Source of the DNA: Quadrisphaera sp. RL12-1S
GTDB lineage: Bacteria; Actinomycetota; Actinomycetes; Actinomycetales; Quadrisphaeraceae
NCBI RefSeq assembly: GCF_014270065.1
Contig: NZ_JACNME010000012.1
Location: 1 to 64,000 of the forward strand
Length of the DNA stretch: 64,000 nucleotides
Direction of reading: 5' to 3'
The translations under genes and the position numbers were made by a program. The notes under the pieces were generated by a model. That model made no database searches. It worked only from the letters and a program-made list of their open reading frames with translations, and had not been told where the DNA came from. Below, in pieces: positions 25,881 to 33,143 of the stretch (its first letter is position 1; each line of letters begins with the position of its first letter).

Positions 25881-27152
25881 ATGTCGCCATCCAGCCCCTC
25901 CGCGCTCCGGTCGGACGCCTCGACCGGGCGAGCCCTGCTGAACAAGGTCCCCGAGGTCACCGTCTGGTTCTGGATCATCAAGATCCTCTGCACGACGGTC
26001 GGTGAGTCCTTCGCGGACTGGATCGACATGACCCTCGGCGTGGGGCTGCTCGCCACGGCCGCCCTGTTCACGGTCGTCCTCGCCGGCGTCCTGGCCTGGC
26101 AGTTCCGCACCCGCCAGTACCGGCCGACCCCCTACTGGCTCACCGTCGTGCTGGTCAGCGTCACGGGCACCCTCTACACCGACATCCTCACCGACCAGCT
26201 GCAGGTGCCGCTGTGGATCAGCAGCGCCGTCTTCGCCGTGCTGCTGGCCGTGGTCTTCCGGGTCTGGTACGTCCGTGAGGGGACGCTGTCCATCCACGCC
26301 ATCGACTCCCGTCCGCGGGAGGGGTTCTACTGGCTGACGGTCCTGGTCACCTTCGCCCTGGGCACCGCGGTCGGCGACTGGTTCCTGGAGCTGACCGGCT
26401 GGTCCCCGGGTGCCTCGGCACTCCTGCCGGTCGCGCTCATCGCCGTCGTGCTCATCGGGTGGAGGGCCGGGGGTGACGCCGTCCTCGCGTTCTGGCTGGC
26501 CTACGTCCTCACCCGTCCGCTGGGGGCCAACCTGGGCGACTTCCTCGCCGGCGCTCCCGCCGACGGCGGGCTGGGGCTGGGCACGCTGTGGACCAGCCTG
26601 GTCTTCCTGGCCACCATCGCCGCCGTCGTGGCCTACCTGACCGTGAGCAGGGTCGACGTCGCCACCCCTGCCTCCACGGCCACGCCGAGCACCCGCAGGT
26701 CGGCCACTCGGCAGCGCGTGGTGCTGGTCGGGTGGTGCCTGGCCGCCGCTGCGACCGCGGGCGTCCTCGTCGTCGCGAACAGCCACAGGCCCGCCGCGGC
26801 AGCCGCCTCGGAGGAGTCCGACGGCGGGTCGGCGCCCGCGGTCTCCTCCGGCGGGCAGGTGCAGGGCACCGTGCAGCTCACCGCCGCTGACACCGCGGCC
26901 TTCCGGCAGACGGCTCAGGCCATGCAGAGCGCCGTCACCTCGGGGCAGCAGGCCACAGCCCTCTCCCAGGCCCGCCAGCTCGAGAAGGGCTGGGACGACG
27001 CCCAGCCCACCCTGCAGGCGAAGGACCCGCAGGGGTGGACCGTGGTCGACGGCCGCATCGACGCCGTCCTCAAGGCCGTGCGCGCCAGCACGCCGGAACC
27101 CGCCCGGGAGGGCCAGGCGCTCACCCAGCTGCTGCAGGTGCTGCCCGCCTGA
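25881..27152 (+). CDS. COG4705/DUF347 membrane protein with an extracytoplasmic C-terminal domain
   Basis: A 423-residue protein. Residues 1-265 are a full COG4705 unit: NKVPEVTVWFWIIKILCTTVGESFADWI, GTLSIHAIDSRPREGFYWLTV, TFALGTAVGDW and AYVLTRPLGANLGDFLAG. A further membrane helix follows (VVLVGWCLAAAATAGVLVVAN, about 280-300). A C-terminal soluble domain of about 110 residues is rich in Ala/Gln (TAADTAAFRQTAQAMQSAV, SQARQLEKGWDDAQPTLQ). That arrangement places the new domain outside the membrane. ATG at 25881 is fixed by operator spacing. It converges on the kinase gene at 27182, whose product may sense the same stimulus. Confidence 0.85.
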   Translation: MSPSSPSALRSDASTGRALLNKVPEVTVWFWIIKILCTTVGESFADWIDMTLGVGLLATAALFTVVLAGVLAWQFRTRQYRPTPYWLTVVLVSVTGTLYTDILTDQLQVPLWISSAVFAVLLAVVFRVWYVREGTLSIHAIDSRPREGFYWLTVLVTFALGTAVGDWFLELTGWSPGASALLPVALIAVVLIGWRAGGDAVLAFWLAYVLTRPLGANLGDFLAGAPADGGLGLGTLWTSLVFLATIAAVVAYLTVSRVDVATPASTATPSTRRSATRQRVVLVGWCLAAAATAGVLVVANSHRPAAAAASEESDGGSAPAVSSGGQVQGTVQLTAADTAAFRQTAQAMQSAVTSGQQATALSQARQLEKGWDDAQPTLQAKDPQGWTVVDGRIDAVLKAVRASTPEPAREGQALTQLLQVLPA

Positions 27153-27181
27153 CGTCGCAGACCTTGCTGACCGCGCGAGGG

Positions 27182-28591
27182 TCAGGCCGCCGGCAGCACC
27201 AGGTGGAGCACGCCTCCGCCTGCTGCGCCGGCGGCCTCGGGCACGAGGTCTCCCCCCGCCGTGCGCGCCAGCCGGGCGGCGAGCGCCAACCCCAGGCCGG
27301 CCCCCCGGTGCTGCTCGGAGGGCTGCGCGCGAAAGCCCGGCTCCAGCACCCGCGCCACGAGGTCGGCGGGGATGCCGGGACCGTCGTCGACCACGGTGAC
27401 GCGCACCTGCGCCTCGTCGCGCCGAGCGCTCACGCGCACCGCCGAGCGGGCGTAGCGGCAGGCGTTGTCGACCAGCGGGGACAGGGCCCGCTCGAGCACC
27501 GCCGCCTCCACCCCCACCGCCACGGCCGGGTCGACCTCCGCGCGCAGCGACACCCCCTCGACACCGGCTGCGCGCCGCGCCGCCAGCACGCGCTCGACGG
27601 CCGGCAGCACCTCGCAGCGCCCCGGGGCCGCGGTCGCCGAGCGGGCGGAGGCGAGCAGGCCCTCCACCACGCCCTCGGCCCGGCGCAGGGCCTGGTGGAC
27701 CTCGTCGAGGGACTCCCGGCGCTGGGCGTCGCTGCGTCCGGGCGCCCGTGCCCAGTCCAGCTCGGCCCGCATCCCCGCCAGGGGTGTGCGCAGCTCGTGG
27801 GAGAGCTCCGCGGTGAGCACCTGCTCGTGGCGCAGCGCCGCCGCGATGCGGTCCAGCAGCGCGTCCAGCGTGCCGGCCAGCGAGGACAGCTCGCGGGGGC
27901 GGGGTCCCGGTCCGAGGCGATGGGAGGGGTCGGTGGTGCTCCACGCGTCGACCTGCTCGCTCATGTCGGCGACCGGGCTGAGAGCGCGCGCCACCGCGGC
28001 CCGCAGCACCAGGTGGACGCCGACGACGAGCAGCACCGCCAGGACGGCGACGGCGGTCACCGCCAGCTCCCGCAGCTGCTGGTAGGGCACGAGGGAGGCG
28101 GCCGTGACGACCGCGGCGACGGGGCGGCCGCCGGAGTCGTGCACGGGCAGCCCCAGCAGACGGGTGGGGGCGTCGGCGTCGACGGTGTCCAGCACCTCGC
28201 CGTCGGTGCTGAGCACCCTCGCCGCCAGCGAGACCGCCCGCGGCGGTGCCGCGGTCCCGGCGCCCACCCCCTCCACCAGGGCGCCGCCGGGGGCGAGGAC
28301 CCAGGTGTCGGTGTCCAGCGCCTGGTCGTCGGGCCCCTCCAGCACGGTGAGACCACCGCCCGCGCCCACGCGGACGGTGGCGGTGACCGCCTGCGCGCGG
28401 GCCCGCAGGGCGTCGTCGGCCGAGCGGTCGAGGGCCACGCCGACCACGAGGACGGCGACCACGCCCAGCACCACCATCCACGCCGCGACGACGAGCGTGG
28501 CCGACCAGGCCACCGAGCTGCGCAGGCTCCGCGCACGCCACCACGCGGCCGCGGCAGCGTGGTGGACGCGCCCGGGGACCCGTCCGCTCAT
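27182..28591 (-). CDS. Sensor histidine kinase of the OmpR/EnvZ class
   Basis: A 469-residue membrane kinase. TM1 is at about 27-52, an extracytoplasmic sensor domain of about 110 residues follows (VTATVRVGAGGGLTVLEGP to VLDTVDADAPTR), then TM2 (LAVTAVAVLAVLLVVGVHLVLRA), HAMP, HisKA with ELSHELRTPLAG (His265), and HATPase with VDNACRYARSAV, VVDDGPGIP and GAGLGLALAARL. ATG at 28591 overlaps the response-regulator stop. It is the best candidate sensor for the GTACAG operators at the neighbouring COG4705-DedA genes, because it is convergent with and 29 bp from the last of them. The ligand is unknown. Confidence 0.92.
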   Translation of the reverse strand: MSGRVPGRVHHAAAAAWWRARSLRSSVAWSATLVVAAWMVVLGVVAVLVVGVALDRSADDALRARAQAVTATVRVGAGGGLTVLEGPDDQALDTDTWVLAPGGALVEGVGAGTAAPPRAVSLAARVLSTDGEVLDTVDADAPTRLLGLPVHDSGGRPVAAVVTAASLVPYQQLRELAVTAVAVLAVLLVVGVHLVLRAAVARALSPVADMSEQVDAWSTTDPSHRLGPGPRPRELSSLAGTLDALLDRIAAALRHEQVLTAELSHELRTPLAGMRAELDWARAPGRSDAQRRESLDEVHQALRRAEGVVEGLLASARSATAAPGRCEVLPAVERVLAARRAAGVEGVSLRAEVDPAVAVGVEAAVLERALSPLVDNACRYARSAVRVSARRDEAQVRVTVVDDGPGIPADLVARVLEPGFRAQPSEQHRGAGLGLALAARLARTAGGDLVPEAAGAAGGGVLHLVLPAA

Positions 28592-29286
28592 TCGAAGCGG
28601 TAGCCGATGCCGTGCACGGTGTGGATGGCGCTGCTCCCGCCGGAGGCCGCCTCGACCTTGCGCCGCAGGCGGGAGATGTACTGGTCGAGCACGTTGTCCG
28701 AGACCGCCGCGCCGGCGGACCACCCGGCCACGGCCAGCGCGCGGCGCCGCAGCGCCTCGCCGGGGGCGTTCATCAGGGGCGCCAGCACCCGGTACTCCGT
28801 GGGCGTGAGCGACTGGTCCTCACCGCCCGGTGCGGCGAGCAACCGCAGGTTGACCGGGTCGAGCCGGACGCCGGTGACCTCGCGCGGTGGCGCGCTACCG
28901 GCGCGGCGCACGAGGGCCCCGGTGCGCACGAGGAGCTCCCGGGTGTCGAAGGGCTTGGGCAGGTAGTCGTCCCCGCCGGCGGTGAAGCCCGACAGGCGGT
29001 CATCCACCTGGCCGCGGGCTGTGAGGAAGAGCACGGGGGTGGTGATGCCGCGGGCGCGGACTGCAGCGCACACGTCCCGTCCGTCGGCGTCCGGCAGGCC
29101 GATGTCCAGCACGACCGCCGAGAAGTCGCAGTCCGGCCCGTCACCGACGGCCTCGAGCGCTTCCAGGCCCGTTCCGACGGCGGTCACGCGCGCGTGCACC
29201 TCCTGCAGGGCGCGGCTGATGGCCCGCCGCAGCAGCGCGTCGTCCTCCACGAGGAGCACCGCGGCCCCCTCGGTGCCGATGCTCAC
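28588..29286 (-). CDS. OmpR/PhoB-family response regulator
   Basis: A 232-residue regulator. Receiver VLLVEDDALLRRAISRAL has phosphoacceptor Asp61 (SAVVLDIGLPDADG), Thr in FLTARG and Lys in LPKPFDTRELL. The winged-helix output domain is at about 130-232 (LTPTEYRVLAPLMNAPGEALRRRAL, VLDQYISRLRRKVEAASG, IHTVHGIGYRFE). GTG at 29286 follows CGAGGACC. It overlaps the kinase start as ATGA. Members of this family bind direct repeats with 11-bp spacing, matching the GTACAG-N5-GTACAG sites (GTACAG is repeated every 11 bp), so it is the proposed activator. A 10-bp repeat (CGGTCCTCGT, three copies) lies just upstream of the start. Confidence 0.92.
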   Translation of the reverse strand: MSIGTEGAAVLLVEDDALLRRAISRALQEVHARVTAVGTGLEALEAVGDGPDCDFSAVVLDIGLPDADGRDVCAAVRARGITTPVLFLTARGQVDDRLSGFTAGGDDYLPKPFDTRELLVRTGALVRRAGSAPPREVTGVRLDPVNLRLLAAPGGEDQSLTPTEYRVLAPLMNAPGEALRRRALAVAGWSAGAAVSDNVLDQYISRLRRKVEAASGGSSAIHTVHGIGYRFE

Positions 29287-29395
29287 CGGTCCTCGTCGCT
29301 CCCCGTCGGTCCTCGTCGGTCCTCGTCGTCCTGCCAGTGTGACGCAGCACTGCTGTCGCCCCACGGCGACGAGGCCGCGTCCCCGATCGTGACGC

Positions 29396-30466
29396 TCAGC
29401 TCGCCCTGACAGGTGCGGCCCCGCCGAGGCCCCGGCCTCTGGCGGCTTGGTGGGCCGGGTAGGCGTGCACGGTGGCGCGGGTGAGCTTGCGCACGGAGTG
29501 CGTGAGGTCGTGCTCGGCGCCGTGCGCGACCGCGTGGGCCTCGGCCAGCGTCAGGTCCGGGTCGACGTCGAGGTCGGCCTCCGCGACGAGCTCGTGGCCG
29601 ACCCACCGCATCCGCACCGATCGCACCGACCGCACCCCGGGGCGCGCGCCGAGCGCGCGCTCGGCGGTCTCCACCAGCGCGGGGTCCACGCCGTCCATGA
29701 GCCGGCCCAGCACGTCGCGGGCAGCGCCCCACAGCACCGCCACGATCGCCACGGTGATGACCAGCCCGACCACCGGGTCGGCCAGGGGGAAGCCGAGCGC
29801 CACCCCGCCGGCACCGACCAGGACCGCCAGGGAGGTGAAGCCGTCGGTGCGGGCGTGCAGGCCGTCGGCGACCAGCGCGGCCGACCCGATGCGGCGTCCC
29901 ACGCGGATGCGGTACAGCGCCACCGCCTCGTTGCCGAGGAAGCCGACCAGTCCGGCAGCAGCCACCCAGCCCAGGTGCTCGATGGGCTGCGGGTCCAGCA
30001 GGCGCCGCACGGCCTCGTACGCGGCGACCACCGCGGACAGGGCGATCATCGCCAGCACGAACAGGCCGGCGAGGTCCTCGGCGCGGCCGTAGCCGTAGGT
30101 GAAGCGCCGGGTGGCCGCGCGCCGCGACAGCGCGAACGCGATCCACAGCGGCACCGCGGTGAGTGCGTCGGAGAGGTTGTGGATGGTGTCGGCGAGCAGG
30201 GCCACCGAGCCGGAGGCGGCCACGATGACGGCCTGCAGCAGGGCGGTCAGGCCGAGCACCACCAGGGAGGTCCGCACGGCGCGGATCCCCGCGCTGCTGC
30301 CCTCCAGGGCGTCGTCGATGGAGTCGGCGGCGTCGTGGCTGTGCGGCGCGAAGATCCCCTGGAGCACGCCTCGGACCCCGCTGGCGTGCTCGTGGTCGTG
30401 GTGCTCGTGGTCGTCGTGGCCGTGGTGGGCGGCCGGCTCCTCATGAATCCGCTTATCTTCGAACAC
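29396..30466 (-). CDS. Cation diffusion facilitator (CDF) metal efflux protein
   Basis: A 356-residue CDF transporter that exports divalent metal (probably Zn/Co) in exchange for protons. A His/Asp-rich N-terminal tail (HHGHDDHEHHDHEH) precedes six membrane helices. The intramembrane metal site is formed by HNLSD in helix 2 (ALLADTIHNLSDALTAVPLW) and HARTD in helix 5 (ALVADGLHARTDGFTSLAVL). The C-terminal cytoplasmic domain (about 270-340) is intact. GTG at 30466 lies in an unusually AT-rich start region with no ribosome-binding site; GTG at 30484 is possible. It is divergent from the ferredoxin-like gene. Confidence 0.9.
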   Translation of the reverse strand: MFEDKRIHEEPAAHHGHDDHEHHDHEHASGVRGVLQGIFAPHSHDAADSIDDALEGSSAGIRAVRTSLVVLGLTALLQAVIVAASGSVALLADTIHNLSDALTAVPLWIAFALSRRAATRRFTYGYGRAEDLAGLFVLAMIALSAVVAAYEAVRRLLDPQPIEHLGWVAAAGLVGFLGNEAVALYRIRVGRRIGSAALVADGLHARTDGFTSLAVLVGAGGVALGFPLADPVVGLVITVAIVAVLWGAARDVLGRLMDGVDPALVETAERALGARPGVRSVRSVRMRWVGHELVAEADLDVDPDLTLAEAHAVAHGAEHDLTHSVRKLTRATVHAYPAHQAARGRGLGGAAPVRAS

Positions 30467-30509
30467 GTGCAGATACTGGCACACCGAGGACGACGACGAG
30501 GGGACGCAC

Positions 30510-30992
30510 GTGGCCAGACGAGGTCGGCGCGGCGACGGCGGAGCGGAGCGGCGCGCAGGGGTCCTCGCACCGCAGGACACCCTGGTCGTGGTGTGCCGGG
30601 GCGGGGAGTGCGGCAGTCGCAGCAAGCACCCCGGGGTCGACCACGCGGACCAGCTGCGCAGGATCCGCGCCGCCGCCGACACCGCCACAGCCGCGGCCAC
30701 AGCCACCGGAGGGCGGGCTGACGTGGCTGTCAGCAGCTGCCTCGACGCGTGCGAGCGCTCGAACGTCGTCGTCGTCGTGCCGGGGGCGCGGGACCGGGCT
30801 GACGGGGTCACCCCGGTGTGGGTGGGACCCGTGCTGCAGGAGGACGCCACCGAGGACCTGGCCGGGTGGCTCCTCGCCGGCGGCCCGTCGACCCCGGCGC
30901 CGCCCCTGGTCGACATCCTCGCGTTCCAGCCCACCAGGACGAGCCGTCGGGAGCTGGAGGAGCCGGGGACCCTGTCGGGCCGGGCGCGCTGA
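30510..30992 (+). CDS. Thioredoxin-like [2Fe-2S] ferredoxin
   Basis: A 160-residue protein with the spacing of thioredoxin-fold ferredoxins: VVVCRGGECGSRSKHPGVDH supplies two cysteines (C-x4-C) and VAVSSCLDACERSNVVVVVP the second pair (C-x3-C). These should bind one 2Fe-2S cluster. GTG at 30510 follows GAGGGGA. The partner enzyme is not identifiable; it is divergent from the CDF gene and precedes a ZIP-type gene, so a link to metal homeostasis is possible. The first 20 residues are Arg-rich and may be dispensable. Confidence 0.75.
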   Translation: MARRGRRGDGGAERRAGVLAPQDTLVVVCRGGECGSRSKHPGVDHADQLRRIRAAADTATAAATATGGRADVAVSSCLDACERSNVVVVVPGARDRADGVTPVWVGPVLQEDATEDLAGWLLAGGPSTPAPPLVDILAFQPTRTSRRELEEPGTLSGRAR

Positions 30993-31116
30993 GCCACGCG
31001 CGCGGACGTCCCGGCGCGCGGTCGGTGGACGGTCCCGCCATGCTGCGCCAGCCACCCCGCCGCTCCCGGCTCGCACCACGCCCCGCAGCACGACCCCGAC
31101 ACGCAGAGGACCGACG

Positions 31117-31836
31117 ATGCTGACCGCAGCGCTCGCGCTCACCACCATCCCCGTGCTCGCCGCGCTCGTCTCGGGCGTCGTCGCGGTCATCCGGCGGCCG
31201 GGGGTGCGGCTGACCAGCGCGCTGCAGCACTTCGCCGCGGGCGTCGTCTTCTCGGCGGCGGCGATCGAGCTGCTGCCCCCGGTGCTCGAGCGCTCACCGC
31301 TGGTGGCCGTCAGCGGCTTCGCCGCCGGGGTCGTCGTCATGTTCGGCTTCCGCAAGCTCGGCGACGTCATCTCGGCCCGGCGGGAGGCGCGCGGCGCGGT
31401 CGGCCTCCCGGTGGGCCTGGCGGTCGCGACCGGGATCGACTTCCACATCGACGGGGTCATCCTCGGCGCGGGCTTCGCGGCCAGCAGCAGCGTGGGCGTG
31501 CTGCTCACGGTCGCGCTCGCGGTCGAGTACCTCTTCGTCGGCCTGTCGCTGTCGGCGACGCTCCCCGCGTCCGTGCCGCGGCGCGTGGTGGCGCTGGCGC
31601 CGGCCGCGCTCGCGCTGCTGACCGTGGCCGGCACGGCGGTCGGGGTGCTGCTGCTCGGCGACGCCTCCCCCGTCGTCCTCTCCGGCGTGCTGGCGTTCGG
31701 GGCCGTCGCGTTCATGTACCTCGCCACCGAGGAGCTCCTCGTCGAGGCGCACGAGCGGGGTGAGACCAGCCTCGGCAGCGTCGGGTTCTTCGTCGGCTTC
31801 CTGGTCTACCTGGTGCTCGGCGAGCTCGTCGGCTGA
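31117..31836 (+). CDS. ZIP-family metal transporter
   Basis: A 239-residue membrane protein with eight hydrophobic helices. ZIP-type metal-site motifs are present in variant form: LQHFAAGVVFSAAAIELLP in an early helix and GIDFHIDGVILGAGF in the central helix, with YLATEELLVEAHE near the end. Family members take up or move Zn, Fe or Mn. ATG at 31117 follows GAGGACC. It lies in the same 2.5-kb metal cluster as the CDF and ferredoxin genes. Confidence 0.82.
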   Translation: MLTAALALTTIPVLAALVSGVVAVIRRPGVRLTSALQHFAAGVVFSAAAIELLPPVLERSPLVAVSGFAAGVVVMFGFRKLGDVISARREARGAVGLPVGLAVATGIDFHIDGVILGAGFAASSSVGVLLTVALAVEYLFVGLSLSATLPASVPRRVVALAPAALALLTVAGTAVGVLLLGDASPVVLSGVLAFGAVAFMYLATEELLVEAHERGETSLGSVGFFVGFLVYLVLGELVG

Positions 31837-31850
31837 CCGCACCGCGAGCG

Positions 31851-31881
31851 TCATCCGCACGACAGGCAGCCCGCCTAGCGT
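31851..31881 (+). promoter_or_regulatory. Promoter shared in sequence with uppP
   Basis: TCATCCGCACG (31851) and TAGCGT (31876) have the same 25-bp offset as upstream of uppP (19886/19911). Transcription would start near 31888, at the base of the 31883 hairpin. Confidence 0.5.
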
Positions 31882-31882
31882 C

Positions 31883-31929
31883 GTCGGTGGACGGTGCCCC
31901 CGCCCCCCCTGGGGGCACCGTCCACCGAC
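31883..31929 (+). promoter_or_regulatory. 19-bp-stem hairpin in the predicted DedA leader
   Basis: A perfect 19-bp inverted repeat (GTCGGTGGACGGTGCCCCC and its complement) with a 9-nt loop. It falls at or immediately after the predicted transcription start of the DedA gene at 31973, so it would cap the 5' end of the mRNA. It could instead terminate the ZIP gene. Confidence 0.65.
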
Positions 31930-31972
31930 ACCCGCTCGCGACCGCTCGCCCCACCCGGAGGAGGCGCCGACC

Positions 31973-32605
31973 GTGCTCGACCCCCTGCTCGGCCAGCTCA
32001 CCTCCCTGGCGCCGCTGTGGGTGTACCTCGTCGCCGCCGGCCTCGTCTTCGTCGAGGACGCCGTCTTCGTCGGCTTCCTCGTGCCCGGTGAGACCGCCGC
32101 CGTGCTCGTCGGCGTCGACGCCTCCCGCGGGCACGTCGAGCTGGTCCTCGCGGTCGCCGCCGTGGTGCTGGCGGCGGTGCTCGGCGACAGCGCCGGCTAC
32201 GAGGTGGGCCGTCGCTGGGGAGGCAGGCTGCTGCGCACCCGCCTGCTGCAGCGCCGCAGGCCCCAGCTCGACGCCGCCGCCGCGCGCCTGGCGGACCGGG
32301 GTGGCTCGGCGGTGCTGGCGGGCCGGTTCTTCGCCTTCGGGCGCGCCGCGATGCCCGCGCTGGCCGGCGCCTCCCGCATGCCCTACCGCCGCTTCCTGGC
32401 CTGGAACGGCCTGGGCGGGCTGGTCTGGGGCACGGCGGCCGTGCTGGTCGGCTACCTCGCCGGCGACTCCTACCGCGCCGTCACCGACAGGGTCGGCCCG
32501 GTCGCTGCCGGGTTGCTCGCCGTCGTCGTCCTCGCCCTCGTGGTGCGGCACCGCCTGCGCCAGCGGCGGCACCGCGCGCCCGGGACCTCCGGCCCTGCGC
32601 TCTGA
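31973..32605 (+). CDS. DedA-family membrane protein
   Basis: A 210-residue DedA protein: FVEDAVFVGFLVPGETAAVLVG in the first re-entrant loop and AGRFFAFGRAAMPALAGASRMPYRRF in the second. About four to five hydrophobic helices are present, with a basic C-terminal tail. GTG at 31973 follows CGGAGGAGG. The shared promoter elements with uppP suggest joint expression with undecaprenyl-phosphate recycling (inference). Its stop codon overlaps a copper-type operator for the next gene. Confidence 0.92.
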   Translation: MLDPLLGQLTSLAPLWVYLVAAGLVFVEDAVFVGFLVPGETAAVLVGVDASRGHVELVLAVAAVVLAAVLGDSAGYEVGRRWGGRLLRTRLLQRRRPQLDAAAARLADRGGSAVLAGRFFAFGRAAMPALAGASRMPYRRFLAWNGLGGLVWGTAAVLVGYLAGDSYRAVTDRVGPVAAGLLAVVVLALVVRHRLRQRRHRAPGTSGPAL

Positions 32606-32622
32606 TACCCCCACGGGGTATC
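32604..32622. promoter_or_regulatory. CsoR/RicR-type copper operator
   Basis: GATACCCC-CAC-GGGGTATC, an 8-bp inverted repeat with a 3-bp centre, matches the TACCC...GGGTA operators of CsoR-family copper repressors. It overlaps the stop of the DedA gene and the -10 box (TATCTT, 32619-32624) of the gene starting at 32631, so bound repressor would block that promoter. Confidence 0.75.
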
Positions 32623-32630
32623 TTTGACGG

Positions 32631-33059
32631 GTGAGGACGTGGGGGTGCGCCGTGCGGCGCCTGCGCTCGGCGCGGTCCGCACTCCCCCTCGTGCTGCTCG
32701 TCGCGGCCCTCACGGCCCTCATGCACGCGAGCCCCGCGCACGCGTGCGAGAGCGCGGCGCCCACTGCGGAGATGGCCCACCCGGCGGCGCACCACGCGAT
32801 GGACCCGGCGCAGCCCACCAGCGGCGCGCAGGCCTCCGCCGCACCGGCACCGGGATCGCCGGTGGACGACGACGACGCGGGCCAGCACTGCACGTCCGCG
32901 TCCCCGCCCCAGGCACCCGTGCTGAGCGCCGGAGCCCTGGTCACCACCGTCCCGGTGGCCGCGCCGGACGCAGCCCGCCCGGTGGTGCGCGCACCCTCCA
33001 CCGCAGACCGCGGCCCACCCACCGCCCCGCGCCCGCTCCTCTGCGTCTGGCGGGTCTAG
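32631..33059 (+). CDS. DUF6153-like secreted or membrane protein
   Basis: A 142-residue protein with an N-terminal membrane or signal segment (ALPLVLLVAALTALMHASPAHA, about 17-38) and a His/Met/Ala/Pro-rich extracytoplasmic tail (MAHPAAHHAMDP, then DDDDAGQHCTS). It resembles the small DUF6153 proteins found beside copper genes; its function is unknown. GTG at 32631 lies 6 nt after TATCTT, so the mRNA is probably leaderless. It sits under the CsoR-type operator with the DUF305 gene downstream. Confidence 0.65.
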   Translation: MRTWGCAVRRLRSARSALPLVLLVAALTALMHASPAHACESAAPTAEMAHPAAHHAMDPAQPTSGAQASAAPAPGSPVDDDDAGQHCTSASPPQAPVLSAGALVTTVPVAAPDAARPVVRAPSTADRGPPTAPRPLLCVWRV

Positions 33060-33143
33060 GCCGGACGCCCAGCGCCACCCCGTGCACCCGCACCGGGGTC
33101 GCGCCGACGCGTCCCCCGACCCGCCACGCCCCAGGAGTCCCCC

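Noticed and set aside
24843-28544. Very long minus-strand open frame leading into the DedA gene
   Set aside because: It runs antisense or out of frame over the COG4705 and kinase genes, is Arg/Gly-rich with no domains, and only its DedA end is real.
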